64,000 nucleotides of DNA from DASUBN01 sp964584665 (GTDB lineage: Bacteria > Pseudomonadota > Gammaproteobacteria > Natronospirales > REEB76), in NCBI GenBank assembly GCA_964584665.1, contig CAZPAO010000008.1, positions 27,347-91,346 on the forward strand, written 5' to 3'. Below the pieces are notes generated by a model, which was given only the letters and a program-made list of their open reading frames with translations, ran no database searches and was not told where the DNA came from. The position numbers were made by a program, and so were the translations under genes. Of the stretch, positions 1 to 8,381 are shown piece after piece (position 1 is the first letter of the stretch; every line of letters starts with the position of its first letter).

Positions 1-320
1 ACGCTGTTCTCGAGCGCCTCAACCAGGGCACGCACGCCGAGCTTCAGGCGCTTCAAGTCCAGCAGCGGATAGACCACCAGCTGGCCGGGGCCGTGGTAAG
101 TCACCTGGCCGCCCCGGTCGATGTGCACCACCGGGATGTCACCGGGGGCGAGCACATGCTCCATCTTGCCGGCGAGTCCCAGGGTGAACACCGGCGGGTG
201 CTCCAGGAACCATATCTCATCCGGTGTCGCGGCGGTCCGCTGCAGGGTGAACTCTTCCATGGCGCGCCAGGTGGGCACATAGTCCACGCGGCCGAGATGC
301 TTGATGATCGGGGCTTTCAC
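1..320 (-). CDS. lipB: LipB, lipoyl(octanoyl) transferase (partial, 3' end outside window)
   Basis: LipB moves the octanoyl group from octanoyl-ACP to the lipoyl domains of 2-oxoacid dehydrogenases and the glycine cleavage system; it acts in the cytoplasm. About 106 N-terminal residues are visible. They include the family signature RGGQVTYHGPGQL followed by a VVYPLLDL stretch. The catalytic Lys/Cys region lies beyond the left edge. The start is a GTG (318-320) overlapping the ybeD stop as GTGA, which suggests translational coupling. It ends the minus-strand cell-wall operon, the same dacA-ybeD-lipB order as in enterobacteria. Confidence 0.93.
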   Translation of the reverse strand, partial: MKAPIIKHLGRVDYVPTWRAMEEFTLQRTAATPDEIWFLEHPPVFTLGLAGKMEHVLAPGDIPVVHIDRGGQVTYHGPGQLVVYPLLDLKRLKLGVRALVEALENS

Positions 321-586
321 AGCGCCATGAGCACGAGATGGTGCGCACTCAGATCCCGGTAGAGGGCATCCAGCTGTTCCTGGCTGCGGGCTTCGATGGT
401 GACGGTGATGGAGACGAAGCGGCCTTCCTTACTGGGCTGCTTGGTGACCGGCAGGGTCTCGAGCGGGGCCACGTGGCGCGCGAGGATCTCCGCCACCGCT
501 TCGTGGAAGCCCGGCTCGTCCTTGCCCATGATCTTCACGGGGAAGCTGGCAGGGAACTTGAGGAGGGATTCCTTCTCCGCAGTCAT
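317..586 (-). CDS. ybeD: YbeD family (DUF493) small protein
   Basis: An 89-residue protein of the YbeD/DUF493 family, an ACT-like alpha/beta fold of unproven biochemical role that usually sits directly before lipB. The visible sequence fits: a FPVKIMGKDEPGF strand near the N-terminus and a VTIEARSQEQLDALYRDL region near the C-terminus. Its ATG (584-586) overlaps the aminotransferase stop by one base (TGATG), and its stop overlaps the lipB GTG start, so the three genes are tightly coupled. A regulatory or partner role for LipB is inferred from context only. Confidence 0.9.
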   Translation of the reverse strand: MTAEKESLLKFPASFPVKIMGKDEPGFHEAVAEILARHVAPLETLPVTKQPSKEGRFVSITVTIEARSQEQLDALYRDLSAHHLVLMAL

Positions 587-1446
587 CAGGCCCGCTCCGT
601 CTTGTGTTCCTGGAACAGCGCGTACATGCGCTGCCAGTAGATGCCGGGCTTGCCGCCCCCAGCCGGCCGGCCGTCTATCTCGGTCACGGGATAGACCTCG
701 CGGGTGGAACTCACGAACCAGACCTCTTCGGCGCGGTGCAGGGATGCCTGCGGGATACGGCCGCGGCGCACGGGCATGTGTATGCGTCCGGCCAGCATCA
801 GCACCACGTCGCGGGTAATGCTGGGGAGGAGTTCGGGGCCGTCCGGCGGTGCGACGAGCACGCCGTCCTCCACGATGAAGAGTCCGCTGGCGGTGCCTTC
901 GGTGGCGTGGCCGTCGCGGAGCAGGATCCCTTCATGGCAACCGGCTTCCGTCGCCTGCTGGCGCAGCAGCACGTTGCCAAGCAGGGAGGTACATTTGATG
1001 TCACAGCGCTGCCAGCGGATGTCCGGCAGCGTGACGGCGCGGGCGCCCTGGGTCCTGAGTTCTTCGGAGAGCTGTGCCAGGGGCGAACTCATGGCGAACA
1101 CGGTAGCGGGGATCGCGGCCGGGAAACTGTGGTCGCGCCCGGCATCGGCGCCCCGGGAGACCTGCAGGTACACCGCCTGGTCACGGCCGCCGTTCTTCAC
1201 CACCAGCTCTTCCAACAGCGCGGTCCATTGCGCATCGCTCAAGGGGTTCTTGAGGCGGATGCCGTCCAGGCTGTATTGCAGGCGTTTCAGGTGCGCGGGC
1301 AAGTGGAAGAGGCGGCCCGCGTAGGCCGGGATCACTTCATACACGCCATCGCCGAACAGGAAACCCCGGTCCAGGGGCGAGATGTGCGCTTCCGCCAGCG
1401 GTAGGAAGCGGCCGTTCAGGTGCGCGACGGGCAGAGGCGTCGCCAT
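586..1446 (-). CDS. dat: D-amino-acid (D-alanine) aminotransferase, class IV PLP enzyme
   Basis: A fold-type IV PLP aminotransferase of 286 residues. It has the DRGFLFGDGVYEVIPAY start typical of D-alanine and branched-chain transaminases. The segment DIKCTSLLGNVLLRQQA matches the lysine-bearing motif of D-amino-acid aminotransferases, and HEGILLRDGHATEGTASG is the cofactor phosphate region. The likely reaction interconverts D-alanine and D-glutamate with 2-oxo acids, supplying peptidoglycan precursors. It lies one base after dacA and overlaps ybeD. A branched-chain or aminodeoxychorismate-lyase activity cannot be excluded by eye, but the motif and wall-gene context favour D-amino acids. Confidence 0.85.
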   Translation of the reverse strand: MATPLPVAHLNGRFLPLAEAHISPLDRGFLFGDGVYEVIPAYAGRLFHLPAHLKRLQYSLDGIRLKNPLSDAQWTALLEELVVKNGGRDQAVYLQVSRGADAGRDHSFPAAIPATVFAMSSPLAQLSEELRTQGARAVTLPDIRWQRCDIKCTSLLGNVLLRQQATEAGCHEGILLRDGHATEGTASGLFIVEDGVLVAPPDGPELLPSITRDVVLMLAGRIHMPVRRGRIPQASLHRAEEVWFVSSTREVYPVTEIDGRPAGGGKPGIYWQRMYALFQEHKTERA

Positions 1447-1447
1447 G

Positions 1448-2590
1448 TCACTTCTTCTTGACGAACCAGAGCCGCATGCTGTCCCACATGCGCCGGAAGA
1501 TGTTGCCCTCGGGCACGGCTTTCAGGGTGTAGATGGGCATCTGCGTAAGCATGCGGCCGTCCACCGTGACGTTGAGCATGCCCACCTGGGTGTGCTCGGC
1601 GATGGGCGCCACCAGCCCTGCGCTGGTCTGCACCGTGGCCTGCATGGCGCCGTAGGCGCCCTTCGGCAGGGTCACGTACATGTCCTGGGAGAGGCCCGCG
1701 TCCACGCTCGGCTCCGCGCCTTTCCACACCTTCACGCTGGAGACGTTGGCGCCGCTGGCATAGAGCTTACGGGTCTCGAAGAAATTGGAGCCGTAGTTCA
1801 GCAGCGTCTCCGCGTAGCGGCCGCGCTCGGGACGGGTCTTGGTGCCCATCACCACGGCCACCAGCCGCAGGTCGCCGCGGGTGGCGCTGGCGATGAGGCA
1901 GTAGCCGGCATCGTCGGTGTCACCGGTCTTCAGGCCATCCACCGTGGCGTCGGTGTAGAGCAGGTCGTTGCGGTTGCCCTGGCTGATCTTGTTCCAGATG
2001 AAGGTCTTCTGGGAGAAGTAGTGCAGGTATTCCGGGAACTCATTGATGATGGCGCGGGACAGCACCGCCAGATCGTGGGCGGTGCTGTAGTGGTTCTTGT
2101 CGTCGGTGAGGCCCGAGGCGTCCGTGAAGTGCGTGTCCCGCATGCCGAGCTTCTCGGCGTACTGGTTCATGATCTGCACGAAGGCATCCTCGGTGCCGCC
2201 GATGCGCTCGGCGAGGGCGACCGTCGCGTCGTTGCCGGACTGCACGATCATGCCCTGCAGGAGGTCATCGACCTTCACCTGGTCGCCGAGCTTGGCGAAC
2301 ATGCGCGAGCCGCCCATCTTCCAGGCCCGCTCGCTAACACTGGCGGTATCGTCGAGGTGCAGCACGCCATCGCGCAGCGCGTGGAAGGTCACGTAGGCGG
2401 TCATGAGCTTGGTGAGGCTCGCCGGTTCGCGGTGCTGGTCTCCGTTGAAGGCGGCGATCACCTGTCCGCTGTGCACGTCCATGAGCAGGTAGCTCCTGGC
2501 GGCGAACTGCGGCGGGGCGGGGATCGGCAATGCCTGCACCGCGCTCGCGATGCAGGAGAGGAAGCAGGCGAGCAGGAACTTGGCTCTCAA
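1448..2590 (-). CDS. dacA: D-alanyl-D-alanine carboxypeptidase, PBP5/6 family
   Basis: A 380-residue low-molecular-weight PBP that removes the terminal D-Ala of peptidoglycan pentapeptides in the periplasm. An N-terminal signal peptide ends near AVQA. The three active-site motifs are present: SLTK (58-61), SGN (118-120) and KTG (221-223). The C-terminal PBP5 beta domain and a final amphipathic helix (MWDSMRLWFVKKK), the usual inner-membrane anchor, follow. It sits between rlpA and the aminotransferase. A 95-base gap upstream contains TAAAAT and other AT-rich words that could be a weak secondary promoter. Confidence 0.96.
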   Translation of the reverse strand: MRAKFLLACFLSCIASAVQALPIPAPPQFAARSYLLMDVHSGQVIAAFNGDQHREPASLTKLMTAYVTFHALRDGVLHLDDTASVSERAWKMGGSRMFAKLGDQVKVDDLLQGMIVQSGNDATVALAERIGGTEDAFVQIMNQYAEKLGMRDTHFTDASGLTDDKNHYSTAHDLAVLSRAIINEFPEYLHYFSQKTFIWNKISQGNRNDLLYTDATVDGLKTGDTDDAGYCLIASATRGDLRLVAVVMGTKTRPERGRYAETLLNYGSNFFETRKLYASGANVSSVKVWKGAEPSVDAGLSQDMYVTLPKGAYGAMQATVQTSAGLVAPIAEHTQVGMLNVTVDGRMLTQMPIYTLKAVPEGNIFRRMWDSMRLWFVKKK

Positions 2591-2685
2591 CGGACACCTC
2601 GGCGTGCGGACGGGACGGGATTACATAAGCATGCCGCGCGTCCCGCGCGGTCTGCACAGATTTTACCCGTTTGCGGAGCAGTGCG

Positions 2686-3609
2686 TCAGGGGATGACGAT
2701 CTGGACGTCGGTGAACCCTAAGTCCTTGAGCTTGGCGCTCTCGGCATCCACCGCCGTCACATCGGCGAGCGGTCCGATGCGCACCTTGTAGAGGGTGCGG
2801 GCGCCGTCCACCACCGGCAGGATGAAGGCATGGGCGATGCCGGCATCTCCGAGTCTGGCGGAGAGCGCATCGGCGTTGGCACGCGTGGCGAAGGCACCCA
2901 CCTGCAGGAAGATCTGCGGCGCGGCACCGGCGGGCGTTGCCGCGGTCTGGGCGGGCGCGAGGGAGGCGGCGGCCGGCAGCGCGACCACGGCCGCGGCGAC
3001 GGTGGAGGCAGCCGGAGCGGTGGCGGAGGGCGGCGGCAGGTCGCCGGGGCCGACCGCTTCCACGTCCACCAGCGCAGTGCCGGGACCCAGCATATCGAGC
3101 TTGGAGGCGGCGGCGTATGACAGGTCGATGAGCCGGTTCGCCACGAACGGGCCTCGGTCGTTGATCTTCACGATCACGCTTTTGCCGTTCTTGAGGTTGG
3201 TGACGCGCGCGTAGCAGGGGATGGGCACCACCTTGTTGGCAGCGGTCATGGCGTACATGTCGTAGGTCTCGCCATCCGAGGTGCGTCCGCCATGGAACTG
3301 GAGTCCGTACCAGGAGGCGATGCCGCGGTCGTGGTAGCCCTTGCAGGCGGGGACCAGGGTGTAGCTCTGGCCGAGCACGGTGTAACTCGCGGGATTGCCG
3401 CTCTTGCTGGGCGTCACCTCGGTGGGCACCGCGTCTTTGACCTGGGAGACATCCACCGGCTGGGCAGGACCGTGGTCGCTGCTGGTGGGGCTGGGTGTCA
3501 CGCCGGTGGACGGCGGGCCCCAGGGACGGGTGTCCTTCGGCTGATCCGGGAACTGCGCGCAGCCCGCTATAGATAGCGCGATGAGAACGGAGAGTAGCGG
3601 CACAGGCAT
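2686..3609 (-). CDS. rlpA: RlpA, septal lytic-transglycosylase-like lipoprotein with SPOR domain
   Basis: About 307 residues from the ATG at 3607-3609, chosen because it begins a lipoprotein signal with lipobox SIAGC (Cys17). A Pro/Ser-rich linker is followed by the double-psi beta-barrel (WYGLQFHGG to DRGPF, about residues 95-190), an Ala-rich linker, and a C-terminal SPOR domain that binds denuded septal glycan. The barrel keeps Glu114 and Asp151, but the His of the usual TAAHxxLP motif is Asn125 (TAANKVVP). The reading frame is open upstream through a palindromic element to an ATG at 3726 that overlaps the mltB stop, so the true start is uncertain. Confidence 0.9.
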   Translation of the reverse strand: MPVPLLSVLIALSIAGCAQFPDQPKDTRPWGPPSTGVTPSPTSSDHGPAQPVDVSQVKDAVPTEVTPSKSGNPASYTVLGQSYTLVPACKGYHDRGIASWYGLQFHGGRTSDGETYDMYAMTAANKVVPIPCYARVTNLKNGKSVIVKINDRGPFVANRLIDLSYAAASKLDMLGPGTALVDVEAVGPGDLPPPSATAPAASTVAAAVVALPAAASLAPAQTAATPAGAAPQIFLQVGAFATRANADALSARLGDAGIAHAFILPVVDGARTLYKVRIGPLADVTAVDAESAKLKDLGFTDVQIVIP

Positions 3610-3700
3610 GTACCGCCCGCGTAGCGGAGGCGCGCACGAGCCGCTCTCGGGCGCACCGATTTTCCGAAAGTGCAGGATGCACTTTCGGAAAAGACGTATG
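3610..3700 (-). repeat. Palindromic element copy A, upstream of rlpA
   Basis: A 91-base structured element. Read on the minus strand it is CATAC, a hairpin with 15-bp perfect arms (3660-3674 and 3678-3692, loop TCC), TCGG, a second GC-rich hairpin (GGTGCGC paired with GCGCGCC), then CCTCCGCT-ACGCGGG. The layout and linkers match the 88-base element at 4751-4838. It contains no stop codon in the rlpA frame and would encode FRKIG, eight residues, then PPLRG. Confidence 0.75.
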
Positions 3701-3712
3701 TTGTGGCCCCCG

Positions 3713-4744
3713 TTACGGGGGAGCATCGTGGCCTTCCGTCGCGCGCTTCTGGGAGATGGCATTGGCGAGCTGTATCACCGCCATCGCATAGAGCGGGCTG
3801 CGGTTGTACTTGGTGATGACGCGGAAGTTGTGCAAGCCCACCCAGTAACGGGTCTCGTCCTGTTCCTGCAGCACCACCAGCACCGCCTCGGAATCATCCG
3901 GGATGCCTTCGCTCAAGGTCACCCCCGCCTGGCGCAGGGCTCCCACGGTTGTGGGCGTGGCATCCGGCGGCACCGGCACGCCCTTGGCGATGGCCGCGGG
4001 CACCACCACCAGGCCGTTTTCCTGCCAACCATGTTCCTTGAAGTAGTTGGACACGCTGCCGATGATGTCGGCCCAGTCGTCCCAGATGTCCCGCTTGCCG
4101 TCGCCGTCGAAGTCCACGGCGTACTGGCGGTAGCTGTCCGGCATGAACTGGGGCGCGCCCATGGCGCCGGCGTAGGAGCCCATGGGCTTCAGGGGATCGA
4201 AGCTCTGTTCGCGGCACATCACCAGGAACTGCTCCAGTTCCCCCTGGAAGAAGGGCGCCCGTTGCGGATAGTCGAAGGAGAGGGTGCTCAGGGAGTCGAT
4301 CACGGGATAGCCGCCGTGCTGACGGCCGAAGAAACTCTCCACCCCGACGATCGCCACGACGATGTCCGAGGCCACGCCGTACTGGGCCTCGGCCTTGTCC
4401 AGGAGCTGGGCGTGCTCATCCCAGAAGGCGGCGCCGGCTTCGATGCGCTTGTCGGTGACGAAGATGTCCTGATACTGCCACCAGGGCTTGGACTCGGCGG
4501 GACGGGTGATGGCGTCGATGATGGACTGGCGCTTCTGGGCACCGGCGAAGGCTTTCTCCACCCAGGCACGCTCGAAGCCGTCCTTCTGCACCACCTGGTC
4601 AATGAACTGCTTCACTTCGGGGCGGCCCGCGAAACTCGTGCCCGCGGCGGGGGCCGCGGTGGGCTTGGACGACGGAGCAACGGGATGATGGGCGCAGGCT
4701 GAGAGCAGCGATACCGCAAACATCCAAACAAGATGACGTGGCAC
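3713..4744 (-). CDS. mltB: MltB, membrane-bound lytic transglycosylase B
   Basis: A family-3 lytic transglycosylase that cleaves the MurNAc-GlcNAc bond of periplasmic peptidoglycan, producing 1,6-anhydro ends. From the proposed GTG (4742-4744) it has about 343 residues, a lipoprotein signal with lipobox LLSAC (Cys17), and the SLT_2 domain. The catalytic Glu is in VGVESFFG (about Glu136). GAPQFMPDSYRQYAVDFDGDG is the conserved EF-hand-like region. The frame is open through a palindromic element up to an ATG at 4876 overlapping the rodA stop (TGATG). No good Shine-Dalgarno is visible at the GTG, so the start is unsettled. Confidence 0.9.
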   Translation of the reverse strand: MPRHLVWMFAVSLLSACAHHPVAPSSKPTAAPAAGTSFAGRPEVKQFIDQVVQKDGFERAWVEKAFAGAQKRQSIIDAITRPAESKPWWQYQDIFVTDKRIEAGAAFWDEHAQLLDKAEAQYGVASDIVVAIVGVESFFGRQHGGYPVIDSLSTLSFDYPQRAPFFQGELEQFLVMCREQSFDPLKPMGSYAGAMGAPQFMPDSYRQYAVDFDGDGKRDIWDDWADIIGSVSNYFKEHGWQENGLVVVPAAIAKGVPVPPDATPTTVGALRQAGVTLSEGIPDDSEAVLVVLQEQDETRYWVGLHNFRVITKYNRSPLYAMAVIQLANAISQKRATEGHDAPP

Positions 4745-4750
4745 ATGGAC

Positions 4751-4838
4751 GTGCCACCCGCGAAGCGGAGGCAAGTCCGGGCCGTCCCCGGATTTGCCGA
4801 TTCTGCAAAAACCCAGGAAGGGCTTTTGCAGAAGTATG
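4751..4838 (-). repeat. Palindromic element copy B, upstream of mltB
   Basis: An 88-base element of the same design as 3610-3700. On the minus strand it is CATAC, a hairpin with 14-base arms (4801-4814 and 4820-4833, one mismatch, loop TTCCT), TCGG, a hairpin of GGCAAATCCGGG with CCCGGACTTGCC, then CCTCCGCT-TCGCGGG. The stem sequences differ from copy A while linkers and pairing are kept. In the mltB frame it would read FCRIG, eight residues, then PPLRG, the same spacing as copy A. Confidence 0.75.
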
Positions 4839-4875
4839 CGAAAGGGAAGCCGCGATTTTGCGGCGAGCCGCTTCA

Positions 4876-6018
4876 TCAGGATGACACCAGCTTGCGGTGG
4901 GAATGGATGCTCATGAGGATACCGAATCCCGCCATGAGGGTCACCATGGAGGTGCCGCCATAGCTGATGAGCGGCAGCGGCACGCCCACCACGGGCACGA
5001 TGCCGGACACCATGCCGCTGTTGATGAACACGTAAGTGAAGAAGGCCATGGTCAGGCTGCCGGCGGTGAGCCGGGAGAAGGTGTCCTGGGCGCGCATGGC
5101 GATGATGAGCGAGCGCGCCACGATGAAGCCGTAGAGCCCGATCAGCGCCAAGGTACCGATGAAGCCGAACTCCTCGCCCAGCACCGCGAAGATGAAGTCG
5201 GTGGAGCTCTCGGGCAGGAAGTCGAGCTGGGACTGGGTGCCTTGCAGCCAGCCCTTGCCGAACACGCCACCGGAACCGATGGCGATCTCCGATTGGATGA
5301 TGTGATAGCCCGCACCCAGCGGGTCGCGCTGCGGATTGAGGAAGGTCAGCACCCGGTCCCGCTGGTAAGCGTGCATGAAGTGCCAGAGGATGGGCGTGGC
5401 CACCGCGACCAGCAGGAACAGCATCAGGATCACGCGCCAGCGCAGGCCCGAGAGGAAGATGCCGAAGGCGCCGGCGCTCATGATGAGCAGTGCGGTGCCG
5501 AGGTCAGGCTGTATGCCGATGAGCAGCATGGGCACCGCGACGATCAACCCCAACACTGACAGTTGGCGCCAGTCCGGCGGCAACGGCTTGTCGTGCAGGT
5601 ACCAGCCCACCATCATCGGCACGGCGATCTTCATCACCTCGGAGGGCTGGAAGCGCACCACGCCCAGGCTGAGCCAGCGTTGCGCGCCGTGGCCGATGTG
5701 ACCGGAACGCAGCGTGAGCATCAGCAGCACCAGCCCGATGCCGAATACCCACGGGGTCCAGAGCCGGAGGAACTGCGGGGATATCTGCGCGATCACCAGC
5801 ATCCCGCCGAAGGAGAGCGCGAGGCGCAGCGCCTGGCGGTACACCACCTCGATGTCCTGGCCGGCGGCGCCGTAGAGGATGACGAGACCGACGCCGCTGA
5901 GCATGAAGATGGCGACCAGCAGCGGCGCATCCAGGTTGAGCCTATGCAGCAGCCGCTCGCCGAAGCTCATCTCGCCGGAGGAGCGGTAACCTGAAGAGGC
6001 GGAAGGGTCGCGGTTCAT
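4876..6018 (-). CDS. rodA: RodA, SEDS peptidoglycan glycosyltransferase
   Basis: A 380-residue polytopic inner-membrane SEDS protein. It polymerises lipid II into glycan strands for side-wall elongation together with PBP2. SEDS features are visible: hydrophobic spans throughout, QPDLGTALL, the loop motif ESSTDFIFAVLGEEFGF, and the C-terminal VPLPLISYGGTSM. The ATG (6016-6018) overlaps the mrdA stop by four bases (ATGA), and its stop overlaps an in-frame upstream ATG of mltB. Length and motif content are normal for RodA rather than FtsW, as the mre/mrd context confirms. Confidence 0.97.
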   Translation of the reverse strand: MNRDPSASSGYRSSGEMSFGERLLHRLNLDAPLLVAIFMLSGVGLVILYGAAGQDIEVVYRQALRLALSFGGMLVIAQISPQFLRLWTPWVFGIGLVLLMLTLRSGHIGHGAQRWLSLGVVRFQPSEVMKIAVPMMVGWYLHDKPLPPDWRQLSVLGLIVAVPMLLIGIQPDLGTALLIMSAGAFGIFLSGLRWRVILMLFLLVAVATPILWHFMHAYQRDRVLTFLNPQRDPLGAGYHIIQSEIAIGSGGVFGKGWLQGTQSQLDFLPESSTDFIFAVLGEEFGFIGTLALIGLYGFIVARSLIIAMRAQDTFSRLTAGSLTMAFFTYVFINSGMVSGIVPVVGVPLPLISYGGTSMVTLMAGFGILMSIHSHRKLVSS

Positions 6019-7883
6019 GGCTTGGGCGTCTCTGTGCTGCCCTGGTTCAGAAGATACGCGTCCATCACCTTGCGCGCCACCGGCGCGGCCACCGCGCCGC
6101 CGCCGCCGCCGTGCTCGACGAGCACTGCGATGGCGATGCGCGGCTGCTCCGCCGGCGCGAAGGCGATGAACCAGGCGTGATCGCGCAGTTCCTTGGGCAC
6201 GCCGGATTCGTCTTCCTCGCCGAACACGCCGAGGCGCTTGGCGTGCACCTGGGCGGTACCGGTCTTGCCGCCGAAGGGGTACTTGGCCCCAGCGCTCGCG
6301 AACGCGGCGGTGCCGCCCGGCTGGGTGACGCCGATCATGGCCTTGATGACGATGTCCCAGGCGCTCGGGTAGGCATCCACCACCGTCGGCAATGCCTGGG
6401 GTACGGTATCGCTGATGACGCCCGACAGCGGGTCGCCCACCGAATGCAGCACGTGGGGCGCGAAGCGTTGCCCGCGCATGGAGAGGGTGGCGACGGCGGA
6501 GGCGAGCTGCAGCGGCGTCGTCAGCATGTAGCCCTGCCCGATTCCGATGTTGACCGTGTCACCCTGATACCAGGGCTGACGCACGTAGCGGCGCTTCCAC
6601 TCGGGCGAGGGCATGGTGCCGGATAGCGCACCACTGATGTCGACGGCGGGTGGCTCGCCCAGTCCGAACTGGGTGAGGAAGTCGTGCACGCGGTCGATGC
6701 CAAGCTTCATGGCTACTGTGTAGAAGTACACGTCGCAAGACTGGGTGATGGCCTTGCTGAGGTTGGTCTCGCCGTGACCGCCCTTGCGCCAGTCGCGGTA
6801 GGGGTTGGGGTTGCTGGGCAGGTAGAAATAGCCCGGGCACATGAGGCTCGTGAACGGTGTCACCACGTTGTAGTTGAGCGCCGCGAGACCCAGGAAGGGC
6901 TTCACGGTGGAACCTGGCGGGTACTGGCCGCGCAGCGCGCGGTCGTAGAGCGGCTGCGAGGGATCATCCTGCAGCGCCTCATACTCGTCGGTCTCGATGC
7001 CGCCGACGAAGAGGTTGGGGTCGTAGTCCGGTCTGCTGACCAGTGCCAGGATCTCACCGGTGTCGGGATCGATGGCCACCACCGCCCCGTTGTTGTCGCC
7101 GAGCGCCTGCTCCGCCACCTGCTGCAGCTTCACGTCGATGGAGAGGTAGAGGTCGCTGCCCGGCACGGGCGGGGTGTAGGACACCTGGCGCACCGGGCGG
7201 CCTTCTGCCGTGGTCTCCATCTCGCGCACGCCCACGGAGCCGTGCAGCAGTTTCTCGTAGGAGGCTTCCACGCCGACCTTGCCCACCTGAGAAGTGCTGA
7301 CGTACTGGGTGGGATCGAGCTGCTGCAGCTCCTCGGGGCTGACGAGGCCCACGTAACCCAGGGTGTGGGCCGTGAGCGGGCCTTGGGGGTAGAAGCGCGT
7401 CAGGGTGGCGCTGATGTCTACGCCGGGGAAGTCCTGGCGGCGCGCGGCGAAGCGCGCGATATCCTCGTCCGAGAGTTCCATGCGCAGCGGCAGCGACTGG
7501 AAGGGGTGCTTGCTCTTCAACAGCAGGTTGAATCGCCTCAGGTCGCCTGGCCGGAGTTCTACGAGCTTGCCCAGGGCATCGAGGGTCGCGGCCAGGTCCG
7601 GCACCTGCTCGGTCACCACATCCAGCTCGTAGCTCGGCTTGTTCTCGGCCAGCGGCACGCCGTTGCGGTCGAAGATGAGGCCGCGCGGCGGTGTCACCGG
7701 CTCGGCCCGCAACCGGTTGCCTTCGGCCAAGGTGGCGAAGTGGCTGTAGCTGATGACCTGCAGATACAGGAGCCGGCCCACCACCACCAGGAACAGGATC
7801 AGCGCGACGGCACCCACCACCAGGGCACGTGTCCTGAAGAGGTGCTGTTCCAGCCATTCGTTGCGGATGCGTATGCGGGCCAT
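6015..7883 (-). CDS. mrdA: PBP2, elongation-specific peptidoglycan transpeptidase
   Basis: A 622-residue class B penicillin-binding protein. It has a single N-terminal membrane anchor (about 20-45), a dimerisation/pedestal domain containing the PPRGLIFDRNG motif, and a C-terminal transpeptidase domain with STVK (325-328), SCD (382-384) and KTG (540-542). It crosslinks peptidoglycan made by RodA during elongation. It lies six bases after mreD and overlaps rodA by four, giving the contiguous elongasome order mreB-mreC-mreD-mrdA-rodA. Confidence 0.97.
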   Translation of the reverse strand: MARIRIRNEWLEQHLFRTRALVVGAVALILFLVVVGRLLYLQVISYSHFATLAEGNRLRAEPVTPPRGLIFDRNGVPLAENKPSYELDVVTEQVPDLAATLDALGKLVELRPGDLRRFNLLLKSKHPFQSLPLRMELSDEDIARFAARRQDFPGVDISATLTRFYPQGPLTAHTLGYVGLVSPEELQQLDPTQYVSTSQVGKVGVEASYEKLLHGSVGVREMETTAEGRPVRQVSYTPPVPGSDLYLSIDVKLQQVAEQALGDNNGAVVAIDPDTGEILALVSRPDYDPNLFVGGIETDEYEALQDDPSQPLYDRALRGQYPPGSTVKPFLGLAALNYNVVTPFTSLMCPGYFYLPSNPNPYRDWRKGGHGETNLSKAITQSCDVYFYTVAMKLGIDRVHDFLTQFGLGEPPAVDISGALSGTMPSPEWKRRYVRQPWYQGDTVNIGIGQGYMLTTPLQLASAVATLSMRGQRFAPHVLHSVGDPLSGVISDTVPQALPTVVDAYPSAWDIVIKAMIGVTQPGGTAAFASAGAKYPFGGKTGTAQVHAKRLGVFGEEDESGVPKELRDHAWFIAFAPAEQPRIAIAVLVEHGGGGGAVAAPVARKVMDAYLLNQGSTETPKP

Positions 7884-7889
7884 GGAGCC

Positions 7890-8381
7890 TTACGCGGTCC
7901 GGTAGCGGTTTTGCAGGCGCGCCATCACCTGGGTGATCCAGGGCCAGAGCGCCGCGCTCACCAGCACCGGCATCCAGCGCAGACCGGCGCCGAGGGTGTA
8001 ACCCAGCATGCCGTCCACCCAGAACAGCGCGAAGGCATGCAGGGCCAGGATGCCCAGCACCACCACGCATTGCTGCCACCAGGGGAATACGCGCACCTGC
8101 AGGTGCAGCCACAGCGTGGCCCAGGCCACCAAGACCAGCGCGAGCGCGTGCTCGCCGAGCAGGGTGCCGGAGAGGGCGTCCACCAGGAGACCGGCGAAGA
8201 AAGCGGTGACCACGCCGATGCGTTCCGGCAGCCACAGACACCAATAGATGGTGACCAGCGGCACCCACACCGGGCGGAACACCTCGGCCCAGTCCGGCAG
8301 CGGCCAGATGGTCAGCACCAGCGCCGCGAGATAACTCGCGGCCACCGTCCACAACCCGCGCGGCGAGGAGAACTCCCTCAT
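7890..8381 (-). CDS. mreD: MreD, rod-shape-determining membrane protein
   Basis: A 163-residue, strongly hydrophobic protein with about five membrane segments. It starts with MREFSSPRGLW and includes LLVDALSGTLLGEHALALVLVA, the conserved MreD region (G-x-x-x-D-x-L-S-G-x-x-L-G). It is an inner-membrane elongasome subunit bridging MreC with PBP2/RodA. The ATG (8379-8381) overlaps the mreC stop as ATGA. The frame is also open upstream inside mreC, but the MreD family begins at this methionine. Confidence 0.93.
   Translation of the reverse strand: MREFSSPRGLWTVAASYLAALVLTIWPLPDWAEVFRPVWVPLVTIYWCLWLPERIGVVTAFFAGLLVDALSGTLLGEHALALVLVAWATLWLHLQVRVFPWWQQCVVVLGILALHAFALFWVDGMLGYTLGAGLRWMPVLVSAALWPWITQVMARLQNRYRTA

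Noticed and set aside
3610..3762. Longer rlpA starting at 3762 with 51 extra residues
   Set aside because: It would place the lipoprotein signal internally, and the extra part is mostly the palindromic element. The possibility is kept as a finding but not as the annotated start.
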